In this document: one piece after another, positions 60,363 through 64,000 of the stretch | Layout: the number at the start of each line of letters is the position of its first letter | Position numbering within the stretch: the stretch's first letter is position 1 | Source: Tepidisphaera sp. | GTDB lineage: Bacteria > Planctomycetota > Phycisphaerae > Phycisphaerales > UBA1924 | Direction of reading: 5' to 3' | DNA length: 64,000 bases | Assembly: GCA_016124375.1 (NCBI GenBank) | Contig: WGNV01000003.1 | Location: 310,001-374,000, forward strand | Notes under the pieces: generated by a model | The model's database searches: none | Seen by the model: only the letters and a program-made list of their open reading frames with translations | Told to the model about the DNA's origin: nothing | Position numbers and translations under genes: made by a program

Positions 60363-60368
60363 AGTATA
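60363..60368 (-). promoter_or_regulatory. -10 box TATACT of a probable leaderless promoter
   Basis: Minus-strand TATACT eight bases upstream of the ATG at 60354, directly next to the putative operator. Confidence 0.6.
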
Positions 60369-60488
60369 CCCCGCTCCGGCCACCGACCCGAACCCCCTCC
60401 CCACGCGCCTCCCCTCGCCCATTCCCCCGCCTGGTCCCAAGGCACGCCGATCCGCCCGGGAAGCGCCTAACCTCCCTTCCCCTTCGCC

Positions 60489-60575
60489 GGAGAGGTGTCC
60501 GAGAGGCTGAAGGAACGCGACTGGAAATCGCGTAAACGGGTAACCGTTTCGGGAGTTCGAATCTCCCCCTCTCCG
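60489..60575 (+). tRNA. tRNA-Ser (anticodon GGA)
   Basis: 87 bases, class II with a long variable arm. Acceptor ggagagg / cctctcc, anticodon arm cgcga ctggaaa tcgcg (anticodon GGA), variable arm taaacgggtaaccgtttc, T arm gggag ttcgaat ctccc, discriminator G. CCA is not encoded. A TAACCT box at 60468-60473 may be its -10 element. Confidence 0.95.
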
Positions 60576-60631
60576 CTTTCCGCACAAGCTCCGTGCTCGA
60601 ATGAGCACGCTTTGCAGCGACGCCATGCCCG

Positions 60632-60637
60632 TACACT
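60632..60637 (+). promoter_or_regulatory. -10 box TACACT of a probable leaderless promoter
   Basis: TACACT six bases before the ATG at 60644; no ribosome binding site. Confidence 0.55.
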
Positions 60638-60643
60638 GCGGGC

Positions 60644-61558
60644 ATGAGTTGGCTGCCCGGCGCCGAGCCTTCTGCCTCCACCCAGTGCCCACCCAGCGTG
60701 GAGATGGTCATTCTGCCCCGCGCCAGCGACATCGGCGGGTTTGAAGTCCGCCGCGCCCTGCCCTTCCGCTCGCGCCGCATGGTCGGGCCGTTCATCTTCT
60801 GGGATCAGATGGGCCCGGGCGAGTTCCTCTCTGGCCACGGCCTCGATGTCCGCCCCCACCCCCACATCGGCCTCGCCACCGTCACCTACCTGGTCGATGG
60901 CTCCATCGACCATCGCGATTCGCTGGGCAACAACGTTCGCATCCGAGCAGGCGACGTCAACCTGATGGCCGCGGGCTCGGGCATCGTGCACTCCGAGCGC
61001 ACGGGCCGCGACGTGCGTCTGCACCCCTCGCACATCTTCGGCGTCCAAAGTTGGGTCGCCCAACCCAAGGCCCACGAGAACGGCCCGCCCGCCTTCATCC
61101 ACACCGACAGCGACGACCTCCCCACCTTCGACGACGACGGCGTGCAAGGGCGGCTGATCCTGGGCGAGTTCCGGGGGCTCCGCTCACCCGTGCCCACGCA
61201 ATGGCCCACGCTCTACCTCGACATGAAGCTGGCCGCGGGCAAACGCATCGCCCTGCCGCCGACCACCGAAGAACGCGCCCTCTACGCCCTCAGCGGCTCC
61301 ATCGAAATCGGCACCACCCGCTTCGAACCCCAACAGATGCTCGTGCTGCGCCCGGGCGAAACCATCACCATCGCCGCGATCGACGACGTCCGCCTCATGG
61401 TCCTGGGCGGCATGGCCATGGACGGCCCGCGCTACATCTCGTGGAACTTCGTCTCCTCCTCCAAGGAACGCCTCGAGCAAGCCCGCAAAGACTGGCGCGA
61501 ACGCCGCTTCCCCCTCGTTCCCGGCGACGAAACCGAGTTCGTGCCGCTGCCGGAGTGA
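60644..61558 (+). CDS. Pirin-family bicupin protein
   Basis: 304 residues with two cupin domains. The first carries the pirin metal site RPHPHIGLATVTYLVDG (about 69-85, two His) and GDVNLMAAGSGIVHSER (about 105-121, His and Glu). The second cupin (about 180-285: LYLDMKLAAGKRIALPP, RALYALSGSIEIG) lacks metal ligands. Some pirins are quercetinases or redox sensors; most bacterial ones have no known role. The C-terminus FVSSSKERLEQARKDWRERRF is typical. A TACACT box lies six bases before the ATG. Confidence 0.92.
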   Translation: MSWLPGAEPSASTQCPPSVEMVILPRASDIGGFEVRRALPFRSRRMVGPFIFWDQMGPGEFLSGHGLDVRPHPHIGLATVTYLVDGSIDHRDSLGNNVRIRAGDVNLMAAGSGIVHSERTGRDVRLHPSHIFGVQSWVAQPKAHENGPPAFIHTDSDDLPTFDDDGVQGRLILGEFRGLRSPVPTQWPTLYLDMKLAAGKRIALPPTTEERALYALSGSIEIGTTRFEPQQMLVLRPGETITIAAIDDVRLMVLGGMAMDGPRYISWNFVSSSKERLEQARKDWRERRFPLVPGDETEFVPLPE

Positions 61559-61726
61559 GGTCACCGCGCCCGCGGCGACGCACGCTCCATGTCCCCATCC
61601 GGGCGGCCCACGCCCCCCAAGCAGGGCACGGACACGCTCCGACCGTGTCCTTCGCTCGCGGTTCTTATCAGCCCGTGCGCAGTCCATCCAACATCCCGGG
61701 TCCTTCGCCGCACATCCGGAGCGCAC

Positions 61727-63046
61727 ATGCCAAAAACCCGGCGAAAGCCCCGGAGCCGCCGGGGTGCGCGCCCAAACCGGCCGATGACCACCCCACCCAT
61801 GCAGTTGTGCGGCATCTCCGAAGTCCCTCCCGGATCGGTTCTCGGATCGATCGTCTCCGATCCGCGCAAGCCGGACCATGATCTGCTGCGCCCCGGGGTC
61901 GAGCTCGATCGCGACCTCCTCGCCGGTCTCAAACAGCGCGGCGTGTCGCAGTTGTGGATCGAAGACAACCTCACCAAAGACCTTGACGCCGCCGTCGCCC
62001 CGGGCCTCACCGCCTCGCGCCTGGCCACCTACACCCAGTTGCGCGACTCGCTCAGCGCCTGCGCCCGCCGCTCCGTCTCCTGTGCCGCCATGCAGGGCTA
62101 CCGCCAGGCCGTCATGGGCATGGTGCTCGAGTCCATCGCCTCCTCGCAGTACGCCGGCATGACCGACACGCTCTTCGGCGCCGGTGGCCAGGCCTCGCAC
62201 GGCACCAACGTCGCCTACCTCTCCCTGCTCTGCGGCTTGCACATCGAGGCCTACGTCGTGCGCGAGCAGCCCCGCCTGCCTGTCAAAGACGCCCGCGAGA
62301 TGTCGTCGCTGGGCCTCGCCGGGCTGTTGCATGACATCGGCAAGACAAAGCTGCTGCCGCGCGTCAGCACCTTTCACGACCTGCACGCCAAAGAAAACGG
62401 CGGCGACGCCGACCGCCCCGAGGGATACACCGATCACGGCTCGCTCGGTCACGCGATGCTCGAGTTCAGCCGTGCACCCGCGCGAGTCGCCTACACCATG
62501 CTGCACCACCACCAGCGTTTCGATGGCCACGGCTGGCCCACCGTGCCGCGACGCGACGACGACAAAATCCGCGAGCCGCTCTCCGGCCGTCGCATCCACA
62601 TCTTCGCCCGCATCGTGGCCGCGGCCAATGTGCTCGACAACCTGCTCCGCGACGCTCAGGGCGAGCGCCGCCCGCCCGTCGCCGCCCTCCACGCCTTTGC
62701 TTCCCCCCGCTTCGACGGCTGGTTCGACCCCGTCGTCCGCGCCGCCATGCTCGCCCGCATCCCGCCCTTCGCCATCGGCACGCAAATCACCCTGAGCAAC
62801 GGCCGCCGGGGCGTGGTCGTCCGACCGAATCTCGAAAGCCCCTGCCGTCCCGAAGTGCGGCTCATCCCCGATCGCGACTCCGACACTCCGCAGACCCTCG
62901 CGCTCGACGCAACCCGAAGCGTCACCATCACCCACGCCCTGGGCGTGGACGTTGCCAACTACCTCTATGACCTTCCGGCCGCGATTTGGCCCGATGCCGC
63001 CGACGAATGCCCGGAACCAAACGCCACCGAGTCCGAGGCGGCCTAG
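61727..63046 (+). CDS. HD-GYP-type cyclic di-GMP phosphodiesterase-like protein
   Basis: 439 residues. After a basic N-terminus comes a small beta domain (about 20-70), then the HD-GYP domain (about 150-340): LAGLLHDIGKTKLLPR with the HD pair, TDHGSLGHAMLEF, and MLHHHQRFDGHGWP, where GYP reads GWP and the usual HHE reads HHQ. Then a C-terminal beta domain (about 350-439: ITLSNGRRGVVV). HD-GYP enzymes open or degrade cyclic di-GMP; the metal ligands are present, so it is probably active. ATG 61727 has ggag six bases upstream; later in-frame ATGs at 61784 and 61799 are possible. Repeat family B follows the stop codon. Confidence 0.85.
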   Translation: MPKTRRKPRSRRGARPNRPMTTPPMQLCGISEVPPGSVLGSIVSDPRKPDHDLLRPGVELDRDLLAGLKQRGVSQLWIEDNLTKDLDAAVAPGLTASRLATYTQLRDSLSACARRSVSCAAMQGYRQAVMGMVLESIASSQYAGMTDTLFGAGGQASHGTNVAYLSLLCGLHIEAYVVREQPRLPVKDAREMSSLGLAGLLHDIGKTKLLPRVSTFHDLHAKENGGDADRPEGYTDHGSLGHAMLEFSRAPARVAYTMLHHHQRFDGHGWPTVPRRDDDKIREPLSGRRIHIFARIVAAANVLDNLLRDAQGERRPPVAALHAFASPRFDGWFDPVVRAAMLARIPPFAIGTQITLSNGRRGVVVRPNLESPCRPEVRLIPDRDSDTPQTLALDATRSVTITHALGVDVANYLYDLPAAIWPDAADECPEPNATESEAA

Positions 63047-63056
63047 CAACGCAATA

Positions 63057-63130
63057 CGAGCCCGAAGCGCGAGCGAGGGTCTCACTGGTGATCGGATATC
63101 GCTGAGACCCTCGCTCGCGCTTCGGGCTCG
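63057..63130. repeat. Complete family B palindrome, 74 bases
   Basis: Perfectly complementary 27-base arms 63057-63083 and 63104-63130 around a 20-base loop. It lies between the HD-GYP stop and the pilT terminator and directly touches the latter. Confidence 0.92.
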
Positions 63131-63160
63131 TAAAACAAAACCCCCGCCATAGGCGGGGGT
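63131..63160 (-). terminator. Rho-independent terminator after pilT
   Basis: Stem acccccgcc / ggcgggggt with a three-base loop; on the minus strand followed by tttgtttta. Confidence 0.85.
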
Positions 63161-63192
63161 TGAACGTGCATACTGCCTGCGAACTTTCTTGA

Positions 63193-64000
63193 TCAGCCCA
63201 GCTTCTTGAGACGCATCTGCAGTTCGTCGGTGTTGGGGCTGGCGTCCATCGCCGTGCGCACGTGGATGTACTCGGTCTCCACCAGTTGCACCAGCGATTC
63301 GTTGAAGTCCACCATGCCGCTCTGGCGGGCTTCGATGCTCTTGAGATATTCGCGAAGCTCGCCCTCGCGCCCTTCCAGGATGTGCTTGCGCACCACGCCG
63401 TTGTTGATGAGGATCTCCAGCGCCGGGATGCGTGCGATGTTGGGGTGCAGCGTGGGCAGCAGCTTCTGATACACGAACGCCCGCATCTGGTAACCCAGAA
63501 TCTTGCGGACCTGCTCCACCTCTTCCTGCTCGAACAAGCCGTAGATACGGCTGAAGCACTGCGTCGTACTCGAGGCGTGGATGGTTCCGTACACCAGGTG
63601 GCCCGTTTCGGCGGCGTGCAGCGCCGCCTCGAACGTCTCCTGGTCGCGCATCTCGCCCACCAGCACGATGTCGGGGTTTTCACGCACCAGGGCGCGCAGC
63701 GCGATCTTGAAGTCCAGGCAGTCGATGCCGATCTCGCGCTGGTTGATCGTCGCCTTCTTGTCCTGGAAGATGTACTCGATCGGGTCCTCGATCGTCACGA
63801 TGTGCACGGGCTTGCGCTCGTTCACGTAGTCGAGCATCGCGGCGATGGTCGTCGACTTGCCCGAGCCCGTCACGCCGCACAGCAGCACGATGCCCTGGGG
63901 CTGCAGCGCGATCTCGCTCATGCTGGGCGGCAGGTAGAGTTCCTCGAACCGCCGGATCTTGCTGGTGATGAGGCGGCACGCCACGCTCAGCTTGCCGCGG
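63193..64000 (-). CDS. pilT: PilT-like twitching motility/retraction ATPase, C-terminal part
   Basis: The gene runs off the window edge; 269 residues are visible. They include Walker A GVTGSGKSTT, the Asp box TIEDPIEYIFQDKKATINQREIG, Walker B NPDIVLVGEMRDQETF, and the His box GHLVYGTIHASST, as in PilT/PilU hexameric ATPases that retract type IV pili. AIRNLI-like AFVYQKLLPTL and the C-terminal helix follow. PilT rather than GspE is favoured by REIGIDCLDFKIALRALVREN and the lack of a zinc CxxC insert. Together with the prepilin genes it points to a type IV pilus or related system. A terminator follows the stop. Confidence 0.93.
   Translation of the reverse strand, partial: RGKLSVACRLITSKIRRFEELYLPPSMSEIALQPQGIVLLCGVTGSGKSTTIAAMLDYVNERKPVHIVTIEDPIEYIFQDKKATINQREIGIDCLDFKIALRALVRENPDIVLVGEMRDQETFEAALHAAETGHLVYGTIHASSTTQCFSRIYGLFEQEEVEQVRKILGYQMRAFVYQKLLPTLHPNIARIPALEILINNGVVRKHILEGREGELREYLKSIEARQSGMVDFNESLVQLVETEYIHVRTAMDASPNTDELQMRLKKLG

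Overview
The window is high-GC bacterial DNA, almost fully coding, with no phage, plasmid, IS element or CRISPR array. It most likely comes from a planctomycete of the class Phycisphaerae. The reasons are three type II secretion-type prepilin genes, three secreted proteins ending in a VPxPGA / hydrophobic / RRRR sorting tail (a PEP-CTERM variant), many lipoproteins, and dispersed palindromic repeats whose translations (RSASEG, LAGASGS, GPERSEGPG) I recall as common in planctomycete genomes. Taxonomy is inferred from content; no rRNA gene is present.

Layout. 1-5,700: end of a TolC-type efflux protein, a methyltransferase, a lipoprotein, pyrB, a PIG-L deacetylase and mgtE. 5,700-12,400: a membrane-anchored patatin, then phoR and phoB (minus) and, across a 990-bp non-coding stretch, a phosphate-porin-like gene (plus), a plausible Pho locus. 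12,500-21,200: small envelope proteins, a family 4-type uracil-DNA glycosylase lacking its iron-sulfur cysteines, a CusF-like lipoprotein, a glycosyltransferase, a PilZ protein, nadA and a Tat-exported epimerase. 21,300-25,600 (minus): a candidate structured RNA, tRNA-Gln, then glmU(N-domain)-prs-rplY-pth-rpsF, a classical bacterial gene order. 25,600-33,100: an SDR, a prepilin, a phosphoesterase, an aldehyde dehydrogenase, a CTERM protein and yifB. 33,100-36,850 (minus): yidC-mnmE, with two palindromic repeats inside mnmE. 37,000-43,450: a CTERM protein, a prepilin, a YrdC-like/arginine-phosphatase fusion, rpiB, dxr, an ABC ATPase and a STAS protein. 43,600-50,600 (minus): gyrA, an M14 carboxypeptidase, der and rplU. 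50,800-64,000: an MCE protein, a prepilin, a 1000-residue S8-like CTERM protein, a dihydrouridine synthase, a TetR-ABC permease pair, tRNA-Ser, pirin, an HD-GYP protein and pilT (cut by the window edge).

Two features run through the whole window. First, about fifteen genes carry a TANNNT box only 5-9 bases upstream of the start codon and no ribosome binding site, which is the architecture of leaderless mRNAs. Prepilin, porin, CTERM and operon-internal genes instead have good Shine-Dalgarno sequences. Second, several families of palindromic repeats sit at gene ends, and one family has entered mnmE in frame, twice, in the same phase, giving a 32-codon insertion just before the G4 strand of the GTPase domain. 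Der carries an unrelated lysine/alanine-rich insertion at the equivalent place.

The strongest candidates for new biology are the protein-coding palindromic element in mnmE, the apparent leaderless expression mode, the YrdC-like/arginine-phosphatase fusion, and the putative RNA transcribed from a strong promoter ahead of tRNA-Gln. Nothing looks like a defence island or a biosynthetic cluster.
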